Below are positions 1-12,846 of a DNA stretch of 64,000 bases, piece by piece. Each line of letters starts with the position of its first letter. Within the stretch, counting starts at the first letter, position 1. Where the stretch lies: assembly GCA_037903475.1 (NCBI GenBank), contig JBAJFG010000179.1, forward strand, positions 496,001-560,000, read 5' to 3'. A program made the position numbers and the translations under genes. Under the pieces are notes generated by a model, which saw only the letters and a list, made by a program, of their open reading frames with translations, was not told the DNA's origin and searched no databases. The DNA is from Ancylostoma caninum. Its lineage: Eukaryota > Nematoda > Chromadorea > Rhabditida > Ancylostomatidae.

Positions 1-188
1 TGTAGATTGTTTCACCGGGGACGATAGTAGAAGGGAAATTGAGTTCAAAAGATAGGGAAAAAGTGTACGGTATTTGAAGAGGTAAGCTTATTCACTGAAG
101 AAAAAAAACTTGTTAGCATCGACAGAAGTGTTAAGAAAACAACACGCAGTTGTTTAAAAATAATGCTAAAGGAAGTATAGGTACAAAC

Positions 189-3100
189 CTCATTCTCATG
201 AGCGATGCCATTCTCTCTGGCATTCAACGCCTTTACGGCATCCTTCGCCTCGATCAGTGACGAGCGCACCTTTGCAGGCACAAGCAGCGCCGACGGATCG
301 AGGATCGGAGCCGACTGCAAATTTATATCTTCATTCCTATCTAAGGAAATACTTAGGCTCGATTACATAAACATTGGAGAGAAAACTACCTTCTACTCTC
401 ACGAATTCACACAAAATGGATGCAAAGGATGCAAGAGAATTCACCTCTTTCCTAGCCGACACCGTGTTTTTCCGCCTTGTAGGAGATGGTGACCGGGATG
501 AGATTGGGCAACCATCGATAGACATGTCGTCCCGACTGGAAACTATTTCTTCATTCCTGTACAAGATATATAATCATTACTTTAATTGCCTGTGACCTTA
601 AGGAAACAGGCAGCAAACTTCATCTATAAAACTTGGGTAATTAAACCTCGAATATTTAAGTTCCTTGGAAACTGAAGCTTTTCACGTGAATAAACAATGA
701 TTGCATATTCAATGCGTAAGTGAATCAAAATTAGGCATAGGTTGAAACTTCTAAGATTTCAAGCGATGCAAGGACTTCAACAAACCCTTTCTCCCTCTGC
801 ATCAGCGTGGATTTGTAGGCGTTGACGTAAGCAGCGACGTTCACATCCAGATAAGTACAGTCCTCTTTAACAACAACGGAATAGTCAGGCTTAAACATGA
901 GATCAGGTCGTCGACAAGAAAGATCGCTCGTATCTAAAAATACCAAATATTTATTTATTATGTTATATTTATATATTTATATCTATTATATTTATTTATT
1001 ACATTTGACAAAGGAATGCAAGAGGTCGAATTACGGTCTCTTTCATCAATCCAGGTACCGCTCACCTACTATAGAGGTACTTCTGCTGAGAGTTGCAGCT
1101 CCATCAACCAGTTTCTTCAACACTTCACTGCCAAAACAATGCCAAGGGCCAGCTTCGAACATCATTCCACTTTGTCCAATAGTGACCTGCACTCGTCCTT
1201 CCAGAATCAGCACAAAACGATCACTCAGTTCGTCCTTAGTGTAGATTTTCGCCAACCTGGGCACATTCACCGCATCGTGAGACATAGCCATCAAGGCAGA
1301 GATGTCAACCTGAATCAATTATAACGTAAGACTTAGGTTTCTAGGAAAGATCATGGCAACAGTAAGGATTTGTACTATTCTGCAACCGAGAAAAATCCAA
1401 ACCACCCAACTGGTTCGACCACTAATTAGTAAATGTCAAAGCGAACCCTTCTGGCACATGTCCTGATTAAACGTTCCAAGACGTTTGTGTCTATGTATGT
1501 TGGCGAAAAGGCCTCTTCATTTGCCACCATCCACTGAAGAGCGACCATTTGCATCTGAAAGCAGATAACACGCTTCTATAAGAGCCAGTGGAAACACAAC
1601 AACAGCCAAAAGAAGAAATAAACTTCGCAGTGCTCAATTGAAGGTTCCGAAAGAAAAATACTGACAATCATTCTTGCAAAAGTTGGAAATGGAATGGATG
1701 AGAGGAACCAGTACATAGTACATAAATTTGGAACATTTTTTGTACTTATTGGTAAATAGTCTAGAGACATCATGGTAAAAGCTACAGAGAAAATAGAAAT
1801 ATATCCAAGAGTGACATTGACCTGTAAAGAAATTTGTATCTGTGGTGCTTCCTTATCGAACATCTTCGACATATCACGTTGCTGAAATCACAAAATTTGA
1901 AATTCATAGCAGAAACAAAGGACTTTATTCATATCAATCGGTTTTTTTTAGAATTTACTTTGTCAACAGGATCCATTACCAGCTCATCTGTCAAGCATAC
2001 ATATGTATTTGCAAAACATTACATTTGTAAGAATTGGGCAAGGTTACAAAGCTGGAGCATTTTCTAATCAATAGGCCAGTGCGTTTTTTTTTTGCGCATA
2101 CATGGATGCATACTGAAGGCAATTAATGAAAAAAGTAAAGGAAGGTTACAGTTGGTAAAAAAGACAGTGATCTTCTGGGATTTATATTCTCCAATGTGAA
2201 GACTACATCATATCATGTAACTAACTACATATACCACTGAACTAATTCTTATCTATCATTTCCTTGAAGATGGTGGAGAAGTAATAGATCACGTGAATGT
2301 TTGACCAATTGAACTTGGGCGAAGTCTGATAGGCATTACGTGCTTCTAACAATATTGCCAGTCCAAATCCAAAAAAAAAAGAAAATCCACCGCGGAAGTA
2401 ATGCGAAGAGGAAAGAATTTAAAAAAGTGGGCATTGCAAGATTTACCTGTAGGTTCTTCCTCTTGATCTTGTTAACATTATCAGAAACAACGTCAAATTC
2501 GTCGTTAATTTCAGCCTAAACAAAGGAAACGTCCGAGAAACAGTCCTCCACAGCTGAGATAATATTGCGGCAGCTCAGCTAACCTGTAGTATTTCCTCGA
2601 CAATATCTTCCAGAGTGACTACGCCGACCAACTCATACGTCGGGTCGTGATCTTCAGCATCGCACAGCTTCTTCACCATTGCCAAATGGCCTTCACCCTT
2701 AAAATAGCCCGCCTAATCAATACACCAGTTTGGCACTGGTCCCCAACATGCTATGGAAACTAGTGCTGAGATCGCATGCCTCATACTCACCTTTTTGAAT
2801 GCCTCAAGAAGTATGCTTAACGGAGTGTCGTTGAAGACAAACTTCACAGGGTGTTTATGGTAACCACACACGGTTTTCACAGTGAAATTATCGTCAGGAT
2901 CCAGGAGGGCAAGGTCCTTGAAAGGGGTGAGATGTGAGGAGGAAGCACAGCACATAAACACTCAAATCAACCATGAAGAAAAAGCTGGTAAGCGGGTGAC
3001 GGAGGAAAGGTTCGTGCCATGCATTTTTTACCTTGACAAACAGTATGTCAGTGACGTTGTTCTTGTCGCCATCAGAATACACAGGGATCCTGGTGTAACC

Positions 3101-6100
3101 CATTCTGACAATTTCTGCCACCGTCTTGGTGTTGAGCACAGTTGTGTCAGGAATCATGAACACATCCTGAAATAGGCACATTAATCATGCATACAATGAA
3201 TAGAAATTGTGGCATCTGTTCATTGCTCGCAGCCAGTTTGTCTTTAGAAAACCAAGGGAACTGAGTATTTACTTGCGCAGACTGTTTGAAAGTTTCGGCT
3301 GCCTCCCCGTGTATCGCACCCTTTCCCGTGTTCTTTTCTTTCTTTAATAGCTCTTCAAATACCATACTTGGTTAAATGGACCATGTAAATCAAAGCCCGC
3401 TGGAAACTCTGTCATTCACATCGACAGAAAAACCGAAACATCAGGCATGAAGATATCAGTTTCGGCATAATGGAGAATATTTTGTTACACGTGCAGAATC
3501 AATTGCATTTTCCCACTCCCACACCAACAAAGGTTACCCATTTTCTCTTGCAGGTGTGCTGAGGGGAAAGGGGTGAGGATACAACTACCTCTCTGGCCCT
3601 TTCAAATTAAATCGTCTCCCGCACCCTCGGCGGGCTCAATCACACTAATTCAACGCTAACAGACAACAAGTTGACAGCGGAGGACGAGAAAGTGCTTGAA
3701 TACACTAACCACACAATCCATACCCCCGCACTAATTACAGTATCGTGGTTCAGGTGCGAAAATAACTCGCAATGGGTGTGGAACGTGCTGAAGTTACTGC
3801 TGTAATATTCATCTTTTATTATAGGTGGCCACCAAGGGTGTAAAGTACAAAGTAGGCGCTAATTAATCGAGTTCGTGGGATGCGCCAAGCATTTGACTTC
3901 ATTTGAAAATTGTAGAGGCATTCAACGCGCACGTGCCCTATACGGTAACTTGAGGATGGGGAAGCGCGAGGGGGGAGGGTAACTGACACCCAGGGTACCA
4001 TGTCTTCAACCTCGCAAAATCTTCTGGTACCAATCTACCGACCATCGAGTGATGGTTTGAGTGGCCTGGCTAAGGCACACGCAAGCTTACCCCCCTCCCC
4101 CTTGAATAAGTTTACTCACCGCCAGCCTTGTCATTACATCCTCAACAACTTTGTCAGCGATCTCCATAGCACCGACTGCGATCTTCAATTCGTTCGACAC
4201 CTGCCCGTTATCGTCTTTGATTGACATGCGGATCAGCTCCATTAGGCGCTTTCGGTCATAGGCTTGCTGGAATTTTTCAACAATTTTTCATCAATATAAG
4301 GATGGAATAAAGAAGACAAAGCTTTTGGTAAAAATAGTATTTAACTTACGTATTCATCACCAAGCAAACAATCGAGAAGCTTGCTGACAGGCCATGCGAT
4401 AGGATATGTGATGAATATGAAGATTTGCGTGATCATTATAGTGTGCGCACCGACAGCTAATCCTTTTCTAAAAAGAAAAAACAGAGTTAGAAGAATTTTT
4501 AACAGCGCAGAGGTACAAAACAACGTCAATGTATAGGAAATGATGCGACAACATCTGCCTAACATTGGACTTCGAGGCAGCTGCTATGCTTCACGAGGAG
4601 TATATGTAGCACCCTACATCGCCGTCGCCAGCAATTTCAATTTTTATTGATTTTGGACGGAGCACCTTCACGCCACAGAAAATCGATACGGATCAAAATC
4701 GACTTCGCTTGAGCGGCGACGATGCGGTGCTATACTCCACGTGAAGTATAGCGAGCAGCCTGAGGTGAGGATCCGCAAAATTTTGCTATGATGGGAGGGA
4801 AAGAAAAACTATCTTATATTTTCGGTGAATTCTAAGCAGAGAAAAATGAAAGAGAGGGAAATCCTGAGAAAAATAAAACTGCTACCTTAGTAGGCAACTA
4901 AATCCCACTATTATTTCAACAGATTCTCAATGAGAGGAACACCACAGCTCGTTTTTGTGCTGCAAAACAAAACAAGGAAATCCCCACGACTTTTGTAAAA
5001 ATAGTTTCAGAAGCAAATGATAACCTACTTGACGCATATACTCTGCGGGACGATTTCACCAAATATGACGATTCCTACGGATGAGACGATAAGTGCAAGC
5101 ACACCGGTGGTCAATTCTCCAAACAAAATCGAAATCGCTGCATTCACGATGACGTTGCCCAAGAGAAGAGCGCAGAGTAGAAGATTGCCTGAAGAATGAA
5201 GTCATTACGATGAATTAGAACTATGAAATGTGGCCTGGTCGTTTTGGGAGTGCGTCTGTGACTTTGTCTGCAATGACGTCTCCCGCGTGGTACTAATCGG
5301 CTGATCAGCCGATTCGATCTAATTTTTGCACTTTTCTCTGTAAGTTCTATTATGTACATATTATATGGTGTGACTCCTTCCAATTTTATGTTTCCCTACT
5401 CTCACTTAGTAAGAATCTCCCACCAGACGCATCCTGGGTGACCTCTTATCGATCGAACCACCCGGCGACACGGTGGTGCCAGCCGCAATTGCAGACAAAG
5501 TCCCACAGGCACTCCCTAAGCTACAGGGAGTGTCAATCACGATTGCACCGCTCCATGGCATGAAGCACCGCATCATGTACGCGGCGCGAGTGAGGCAACC
5601 TCCGACATCGACATTGCCCAGTCGCGGTGCGCAGATGGTGCGGCGCTCCATGTCAAGAAGACATGCAGTCGTGATTCTCTGTACCAGAATACACAGAAGG
5701 ATCCATGCCCTCTTCTTTCTCGCACCAGGACCTACAGGCGCCCTAATTCATTTGAAGGCAGCATCCGTAAAATTTTTGACTCCAAATTAGAATGACAATA
5801 AATGGGAAAAAAGTATGTGACATGACAATTTATACTTTGTTTTTCGCATTTCAAACGCACGCAATCATTTGCTCGGAAAGAGAAAAAGAGAGACCAGTCA
5901 ACATGACATGTACAGTTTGTCTCGAAATAATTGACGGATTGCGTGCACGACCCCATAGGTCACGGTCCGAGATGCACGGCAGGACTCAAATGAAGGATGC
6001 ATTGATAACGTGCTCCAGTTGAGAGTGCTGAATAGGTCCCGTCACGAACACCATCCGCGAACTATTTTGAGACGCACTATGCACTCTTTGTGTAATTATG

Positions 6101-7488
6101 TAGTCGTACGATGGTGCAGGTGTTATAGCGTGTGAAGATCCAAAATTCACCTTTTTTCCTGATTGGTAGAATCACTGAGGCATATTTCTGTTCACTGGGT
6201 GAACCCGCCTTCATGACAAGTTCCAACTCTTGTGGAGTTAAAGACATTAGGCCAAGTGTGAGACCTGAGAATAGAGCTGAGAGGCACAGTAGAAAGGCGA
6301 TCACCATAACCTGTAAAAAATGCCGAATTGTTCCATTTATACAGTGCGCATCGATGGAAGTGCGTTTTCCGTGGACTAAGGAAGCATGCGCCGCGACCGC
6401 GCTGCTGGCGCTGGAATCGTCATCGTGATTACATACCAGAGGGATTTCCTGACAGTTAATCAGTTTTTTGGACAGTTGAACTAAAATAGGATGAGAAACT
6501 CTTGAAAAAAACTCTGATTTGCTACAACGATGGCAATTCCAGTGCGAGCGGCGCGGCCGCGGCGCGTGCCTCCTGAGCCCACGAAGAACGCACATCAGTG
6601 TAAGCAGTACTGGAGATTCTGTGGAGAAATTTCGTAGAAATTTATTGGTTTTCTGTTGCAAGAAACTAACATACCTGCACTGGTAGAGGCAAGAAATATT
6701 CTTTGGGAGGTTTTTCCGTGGTGATCCATGTTGAAACATCGTCCAGCTGAAAAATGATAACTACCCTGATCAAACTACGTTATCGATCCCTCAACATTCC
6801 ATGTGCTTTCCCTCACCGGACTCATCGCCATCTCTGACAGAGGTCCTTTCGGCTTGACGCACATTTTGTACGCGTGGACGTTTTCAGGCAACATTGGAAG
6901 GATTAGGTGGAAAGTGGCCTGAAAGAGGATACCGGATTTCAGACGGGATACCTGAGACCTGTGCTCATATTTCAGCAATTTTCCAGAATTTCCAAGTTTT
7001 TCTCGATCTATGACCGACAGCAGCAAATGTTCCTGGGAATCAGCTGACTCGCAAACTCACTTTGTGAGTGAAGTGCACTATAAAGTCGTTCGCAGCTTTG
7101 ACGACATGTTTTCCGTCGGCACAGCTGTTCGTGGGGGTGAAGATCAGCTGGGCGATCTTGTCCAGGTGATTCCCGTAGATTACCACTTTGAACTGTTCGT
7201 CAGGTGTCACGATACAAACGCCATGCTTACTAAAAATACAGTTCTTGTAATTAATGACCTTTAGGTGACTTCAGGGGGGACTCACTCGTATCCGAAGGGG
7301 TCATCAGCTGGCAGTTCAACTCGCATACCGAATATACTCGGCTGACGCGGCATAGTTGTGTTGGGGGCGGCTAGTGGCGGTTGTGCACTGGCCTGAAAAA
7401 TTGTAGTTAGTACACCATGGTAGGAAAAAATTACAATTAAAACCTTCTTAAACCCGTTAGAAATACGACACACATCAAGAAAACTCAT
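189..7488 (-). CDS. CNNM-family Mg2+/divalent metal transport mediator (3' end off the left edge)
   Basis: CNNM (cyclin M / ACDP) proteins are membrane proteins of Mg2+ homeostasis. Eighteen exons join in frame (high to low): 7488-7286, 7229-7061, 6918-6817, 6746-6675, 6310-6151, 5188-5029, 4467-4350, 4266-4120, 3166-3032, 2916-2791, 2712-2584, 2515-2447, 1881-1822, 1554-1447, 1309-1066, 933-786, 556-403, 314-189; about 810 codons. Order: N-terminal signal-like segment and extracellular domain (to ~182); DUF21 membrane domain (~183-380) with GLTLGLMSL and [12 protein letters not shown] pair (~378-507) with GYTRIPVY and [11 protein letters not shown]; cyclic-nucleotide-binding-like domain (~587-700) with [11 protein letters not shown]; Ser/Arg-rich tail. 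The ATG at 7488 gives a basic start, a hydrophobic run and an ASA-Q cleavage-like site. A TTTTTCAG acceptor at 7393 leaves open an unseen upstream first exon instead. The last visible exon ends in a donor, so the stop lies outside. No lesion seen. Confidence 0.93.
629..647 (-). other. 19-nt match to nematode spliced leader SL1 in a CNNM intron
   Basis: The plus strand reads AAACTTGGGTAATTAAACC, the exact complement of the first 19 nt of the 22-nt SL1 leader as I know it; the last three leader bases (GAG) are replaced. It lies in the CNNM intron 557-785 in the same orientation as the gene. The donor, stem-loops and Sm site of an SL RNA gene are not seen downstream, so this is not an intact SL RNA gene. 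It may be a relic of a reverse-transcribed trans-spliced RNA or of an SL gene. Confidence 0.6.
5525..5640 (-). repeat. GC-rich dispersed repeat, copy 1 (CNNM intron)
   Basis: This GC-rich block in a CNNM intron carries TCAATCACGATTGCACC, then a gcaccgcatcatgtacgcggc-type stretch. It resembles the reverse complement of 60560-60675 in a PARG intron, where GGTGCAATCGTGATTGACGG and CGCATCATCTACGCGACG occur. Two introns of unrelated genes hold the same sequence in opposite orientation, so it is a dispersed repeat. I do not know its class. Confidence 0.55.
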
Positions 7489-7680
7489 CCAAAGGCCCTG
7501 CCCTGGATTTATCTGGAACAGGACTCCAGAGATAAGAGGGGAAATGCAGAAAAGAGTTGCTAGATGCAGTGAAGAAATTTCCCGGAGTATCAGAAAAAAT
7601 ATATAAAATATATAGAAAAAAATATATAGAAATATATCAGAAAAAATTAATTATCAAAAAAAAATTATAAAAACTAGATA

Positions 7681-7775
7681 TAGCAGCAGAAAATATCGCT
7701 TATGACGCGTGCGGCGCGGTTGCGCGGCGTGCTTCTTGAGGTCGCAGATGGGCCACCGCCATTGACGTCCACTGT
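7681..7775 (+). repeat. GCGGCGCGG dispersed repeat, copy 1
   Basis: The block reads AGCAGCAGAAAATATCGCTT, then a GCGTGCGGCGCGGTTGCG core, then GCCATTGACGTCCAC. The same order recurs at 62840-63045 (plus) and, for the first part, at 9898-10045 (minus). It lies upstream of the CNNM start. Class unknown; no open frame. Confidence 0.6.
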
Positions 7776-7959
7776 AGATGCAGAACAATATGAGATTTAA
7801 TAGAAAAAAAATATTTTGAGAAATACATTTGGGTTAATCAAAAAATACAGAGAATGGGAGAACATTTTATGAAATAACGGAATAATTTATTAGCCTCTTT
7901 TCAATTGTTTATTAGTACTATTTTTGGACATATATTTTTCGTCATCCATTATGGAAATT

Positions 7960-8065
7960 ATTATTTTATTGATGTATGTTAATTTTCCATCTGAGCCTCG
8001 AAGGTGGTGGAGACTCCATTTTTTTCACCCTTCCCCCTACACCCCACCCCACCTCCTTGGGCAAG
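7960..8065 (+). repeat. Partial relative of the 47195-47468 element
   Basis: A T-rich segment leads into TTTTCCATCTGAG, a GG-GGAGACTCCA stretch and a C-rich block ending CCACCTCCTT. The same order (TTTTCCGTCTGGG, GGCGGAGACCCCA, C-rich block) forms the right part of the inverted-repeat element at 47195-47468. The terminal motif is degraded here. Confidence 0.4.
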
Positions 8066-8069
8066 CATT

Positions 8070-9070
8070 GCTGCTTCCACCACTGCTGTGCTGCTAACAT
8101 TTTGATAAAGGAGGTTCTCATTGAATGATACCTATTGAAATACGGACATAAATAACTTAAACAGTCGGCGTGGCCTAGCTGCAACGGTGTCTCAACGATC
8201 AAAATAATTCGACAGCACTGCGTTGAAATTCCATTGAACCTCACACATGAAACCTCATTGTTCAGAGTGTGCATACGAAGCCAATGAAACCCATGGATCT
8301 TTGCAAAATTCTGAAGATGTTTGAAAATTTGTCAGATAAATACTGCAACCGTGTTGCGGACAGACATATCAAAGAGCATCACGAAAAGTGTTTTGCGGAG
8401 ACGAAAAGGGAGTAGCCAACGGCACAATGCCTTACATGAAGCAATTATTAGATGAAGTTGTTGAAATAAATTATTCCAATGGCAAAAAATGCTGAAGAAG
8501 AACAACAAGAGAATAAAACACAAGCTTTACCAAGGATGAAGTACAGCAGAATGTGTGGCGCATCACACAAAAGGGATCGATGAATGACGTCCTCCTTATC
8601 CTTTACTTATTGTTAATAGAGTTCTAAGAAGATTAAACTTTTATAAGCGGATTGGAATGCTTAGCAGCAACATGTTTTATTCGACAAAATGCTTAATTGT
8701 GAACAAAATTAAGAAACTACATATTGATGGTTCTGAGTTTGTTGTTGGTGAAGATGGACATTTTTTCCTGGACATTTTCCTTACCTCAACATCCATGGAT
8801 GGACAGAAGAAAGCAAGTGAATAAAAACACTGGGAAAAAGAGCCAAATATCGAAATGCCTAAGTACCCCAATAAATATTATATTATGAGTGAGAAGTATA
8901 ATGAAAAATAAGAACTGGGGTGCGTTTACCAATATGAAACGATACCATCAACATTTTAACCTTTAATATGGCTAATGGCTTCTTAGTTGTTCTATCAACC
9001 ATTTATTGGTAACCATTTCGGAAGCTAATCTAGCAATTTCTGCTCGTAGTTGTTTTAAGACCAGTGGTCA
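8070..9070. other. No gene recognised
   Basis: AT-rich DNA with only short open stretches. The longest sensible one is a 40-codon frame at 8293-8412 (plus, starting MDLCKILKMF), without splice context or a recognisable domain. I see no repeat pair or RNA gene. Confidence 0.5.
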
Positions 9071-9075
9071 ACTAC

Positions 9076-9230
9076 ATATAGTGTGTTTCACCGGGGTACG
9101 TAGTTGCGAAGATATTAGAGAAAGAGAAAACGCGAGAATAGTGCCGTACTCGAAGAGACAGGCGAGAAATGCAGACCATAGGCGCAAATACTCAACTATC
9201 GTCGGTCTTGAAACGGACTATAGCATAAAG
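9076..9230 (+). repeat. TTTCACCGGGG dispersed repeat, copy 1
   Basis: It reads TATAGTGTGTTTCACCGGGG, then a GAAGATATTAGAGAAAGAGA stretch, then CAAATACTCAACTA and a GGACTATA end. The copy at 29586-29746 matches over the whole length with scattered changes. A short piece, GTTTCACCGGGGACGATAGT, sits at 8-27. No coding potential seen. Confidence 0.75.
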
Positions 9231-9897
9231 TCTCTCTCAAAAATTCTTGCCTCTCGCTGAACCGCCGGTCAGCTTAGCCACGTCACACCACGTATGGTAA
9301 TGCATACTATGTTTTTCACAAATCTTGCCACTTGGCCTTCCGCCAAGATGAGGTAACGTTGTTATAGGCGAGACATGTTTTGGCACGCTTCCAGCTATCG
9401 ATCCTCGACTGATAGCGCCAATTCCCATGATTTGGCGTGTGATAAAATGCGCGCTGTGTTGTTAAACAAAACACATTGAATTGCTCTGATTTTTTGAAAC
9501 AGACAGTAGGTGATGCGGCGCGGCTTAACAGATGGGCGGTGAAGCGGCAAGTATTTTTCAGAAGGACTGTACAGGCGATTCAGAAATGAGTCGGTATTGG
9601 TGCATTTTTGCGTAAAGAGATTAGAGAGGCCTTTGGCAAGTCGTGCATGTTCAAGCTTGTTAGTCGCAGTGATTTTTAACTGCTTAACATGTTAGAAAGG
9701 GTCCCGGAAATGATGTGGGACTACGTGGAGCACATGTCTCCGATAAGTGGCATACCGACTCCCCGATGAATGGCCTGTAATGATCTGCGATGGTAAGTTC
9801 TGCAACTACACACTTTTTTCGAGCAATGTGTACCTGGGCAGTTATGAATGAGACAGGGTACAGAGGACGTCAATGACGGTGGCTCATCCACGGCCTC

Positions 9898-10045
9898 GAG
9901 AAGAACACCGCGCCGCGCTAGCCATAACCGATGTCTTCTGCTGCTGTTATGCTATTTCTAGCTGTTTTTCTACCTGTTCCAAGGATTTTGGACCGAATCG
10001 AGAAAAAAGCGCCTAGGAAAGCATTCCGGCGGCAGGTGACTTCAG
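9898..10045 (-). repeat. GCGGCGCGG dispersed repeat, copy 2
   Basis: On the minus strand this reads CGCCGCCGGAATGCTTTCC, a GCGCTTTTTTCTCGATTCGG stretch, AGCTAGAAATAGCATAACAG, GAAGACATCGGTTATGGC and a GCGCGGCGCGG end. Copy 3 at 62840-63045 has the same blocks in the same order. Open frames across it are chance products of the repeat. Confidence 0.75.
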
Positions 10046-10049
10046 TTAA

Positions 10050-12846
10050 ATTACAAAAAGCGGCTGGATCAGTACTATTACCTCGAAGTGAAACAAAAAA
10101 TATGAAACGAAACGTTAAAAAAAACAAAAAAAAAGTGGAAAACGAGACTAGTACTTCCCTACGCGAGCTAAAAAATGAGCCGTTCTGCGAAATTTTTAGA
10201 GGGTAGTACAGCATAGTCAAGAGATTCGTCATTGCACAAAGCGTAGGGCTGATTTATGGTGAATAGCACTTCAACTTTTCCTCTTGCCAGCAAGTTACGA
10301 CATGATTTATATCCTGGCAAACATGGGGTTGATCCAGGGAAATGAAGAGATCCAGGAATACTTGTGACAATAAGAGATTAATCAGCCTAAATCTGTAGTG
10401 GTAAAATCAGCAAGATTACATATTAGAAGCGCTGATTTCTGGTGGTTCAAGTTCGCAAAAATTCATAGGTTTGAGCGCTCTCTGGTCCCACAGCAGCAAC
10501 GGACTTCCAGCGAATGAAGCACAAAGTCTGGTTCGCACGACATCGTAATGCTTGAGAAATGGATATGGGTTGGTCGATAGCTTCAGAAGCTCAGTGATTA
10601 CATACAAAGAATTTCTGAGAGAGATTTTTCTGAAGAGAAAGCGGGTTTGCAGAATGCAGCTTTTTTGTACTGTCTCTCGAGAAATTATATCAATTGTTTG
10701 AAGTGCAAGTATGCGTGCACAGGCTCTTGCACAGTAGAAAAAGGCTGCAAAGTGCTGTGAAACGAGTTTGTTCAAGAGAAACGCAAAGAACGCGATGATG
10801 GTGAACTGTCTCGCTAATGGTAAAATTTCTGCAATTCTGGGCTGGGATACTTGAAAGAATAGCCATGCAAGCCAATGATGTTAGTGTTTTTGGTTTTGGT
10901 AAAGTCTATGTAATACTAGGAGAGCCGGAGTGTTAGTTTGCTAACCTAATTTCACTTGGAAGGATCCATGAATCCTAGCCCAGAAAAGCAAAGACAACTC
11001 AGTAGAAAAATAAAAGACTAAATATCCCAAAAAAAAGCTCAGGAAAGCTGCGGAACAAAAATCCAGCAGCTCGAATCGTAAGTATGTCAATCATGGTTTC
11101 GGCTCACGGATAACTCGTTCCTTATAAGGAAATCATTCAGAGGGCCGCAACTTTGACTTTTGATCCTTTAACTTCTAAAAGCTTCCGTTCCTCTCATGTA
11201 CCATCACTTCCGCTCTTCGATTTTTCATAATTTCTGCGGTCTTGCTCGAACATTCTTCTTTTTACTGAAAAATCCATCCTTTTACTCTCACCAAACAATC
11301 GGAAACGGTTGGGAATAATTTGAACGATTCATTGAATGGTCTATTTTTTGGATGCTTTCTGCAAAATGTAGAGCTTCCATGACTAAGGCACATCTACTGA
11401 AGCGGCAATTTGCTTGAGATATGGGTTGGACTAGTCCATTAGATGTAAGGACAGTTCTATGCTACATAAAAACTGTATAGATTGTCGAAGTTGACATTTT
11501 TAACTGCTGAAAGACATGTGTGCCAACTTAAGGGTGCACACGTTTGGAAGAACAAGCTCATTAAGCCAAAATAAGTTGAAGAGTGAAAAATCGAAATCTA
11601 CCTAATAGCAAGATTTAAAAAAAAAACGAGATGAAGAAACTCGAAAAGAAGCTAAATCTAATCTGACTTTTATTACATGGCGTATCATGTTTAAAGAAAT
11701 CATACAGCTCAATATACAAAAAAACTAGCTAGAAGAGTGCAGATGTATGAAGAAGTAGCTGATGAGCAGGTAAGTAGCAAGGAAAAAATAAAAGAGAAAA
11801 AATGACCTATTTCGGGAAACCCTGAGGTTTTTTTTCTTTTAGATATTACTCGAGAGCGATTTTAAAATCACGGAAATTCAAAAAATTTGATAAACGTATC
11901 ACAAAAAAGAATATTTATGCATTTACTACTCGGTTACTCAGTAAAGCTTGGTCATCTGAGTAATGGATGTTTTCACTTTCTTGCACATCCACGGAAAAAA
12001 ATCAAGAAAATGACTGAGAGAACCGGGAGGAAACATCGGAAATCAGCCAAATGTCAAAGCTACCAAAGATAAGCTGACTATCCAATCAGACCTAAAACCA
12101 CACCAGAAAAAAACGGGTGAAATCAGGGAGGCTTGGCGAACAGTGGAACGTACTTCGTCTCTTGTGTGTAAAATACACCGAAAATGAATGTATTCAGAAG
12201 GTTTCCATCGACCACAACCTTGGAAATTATGTTTCCATGAGAAATCTTCCCGGATATGTAAGGTTCGGTACGACACACTAAATGTCACGAATAATGAACA
12301 AGCCATAAGATCGAATATTGAGATATGTTCCGAAGAAAAGCTCATATGAGGAACATTACAGCTCCAAGGCGATCGCAAGTAAGATAAGGGGATATGCTGG
12401 CTTTTCTTGAAAGCAAGGCGTACCTCAGGGAGTCGGCAGCAAGAGGCCCACCCCTTTTTGGCGCAAAACATTGCAGATGTTCAAAAACAAGGGAATCTGA
12501 CTGAGGACGTATCATTTGATAGATGGGTAACCTCATATCCATAGTTAGGTATGATTGTCCCAGGTAGAAGCTGGGTGAAGAGAACGTCATGTATTTTTAA
12601 ACATATTGATGGGTCCCAGTCAAAATGTAAACTTAGACAGGTTACCACGTTTACAAAGGGTAACTTCAATGAAGCATCCGAGCCCTCGCGGGTACTGTTT
12701 CCTTACCCAGTAATTCTGATGAGCCCAGTTTGACCCCACTTTTTCCAGAAGTACTGCCAAAAGAGTTCAGAGCAATAATCCTATCTATATATGAAGACCT
12801 ATGAACACCCTATGAGGTTTGGCTATTCTGGTTAACTCCAGTTAGG
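10050..12846. other. No gene recognised
   Basis: AT-rich sequence with short open frames on both strands. The longest is a 142-codon minus frame at 12043-12471 with no recognisable domain or signal. No tRNA, repeat array or splice-linked exon series was found. Confidence 0.5.

Noticed and set aside
4935..4975. A strong acceptor (TTTTGTTTTGCAG) in CNNM intron 4468-5028, minus strand, suggesting an extra exon.
   Set aside because: In phase it reads [16 protein letters not shown] and then stops, unlike the family; joining 5029 directly to 4467 gives the conserved sequence. At most a poison exon.
8293..8412. 40-codon plus frame MDLCKILKMFENLSDKYCNR...
   Set aside because: Short, no continuing exon, nothing recognised.
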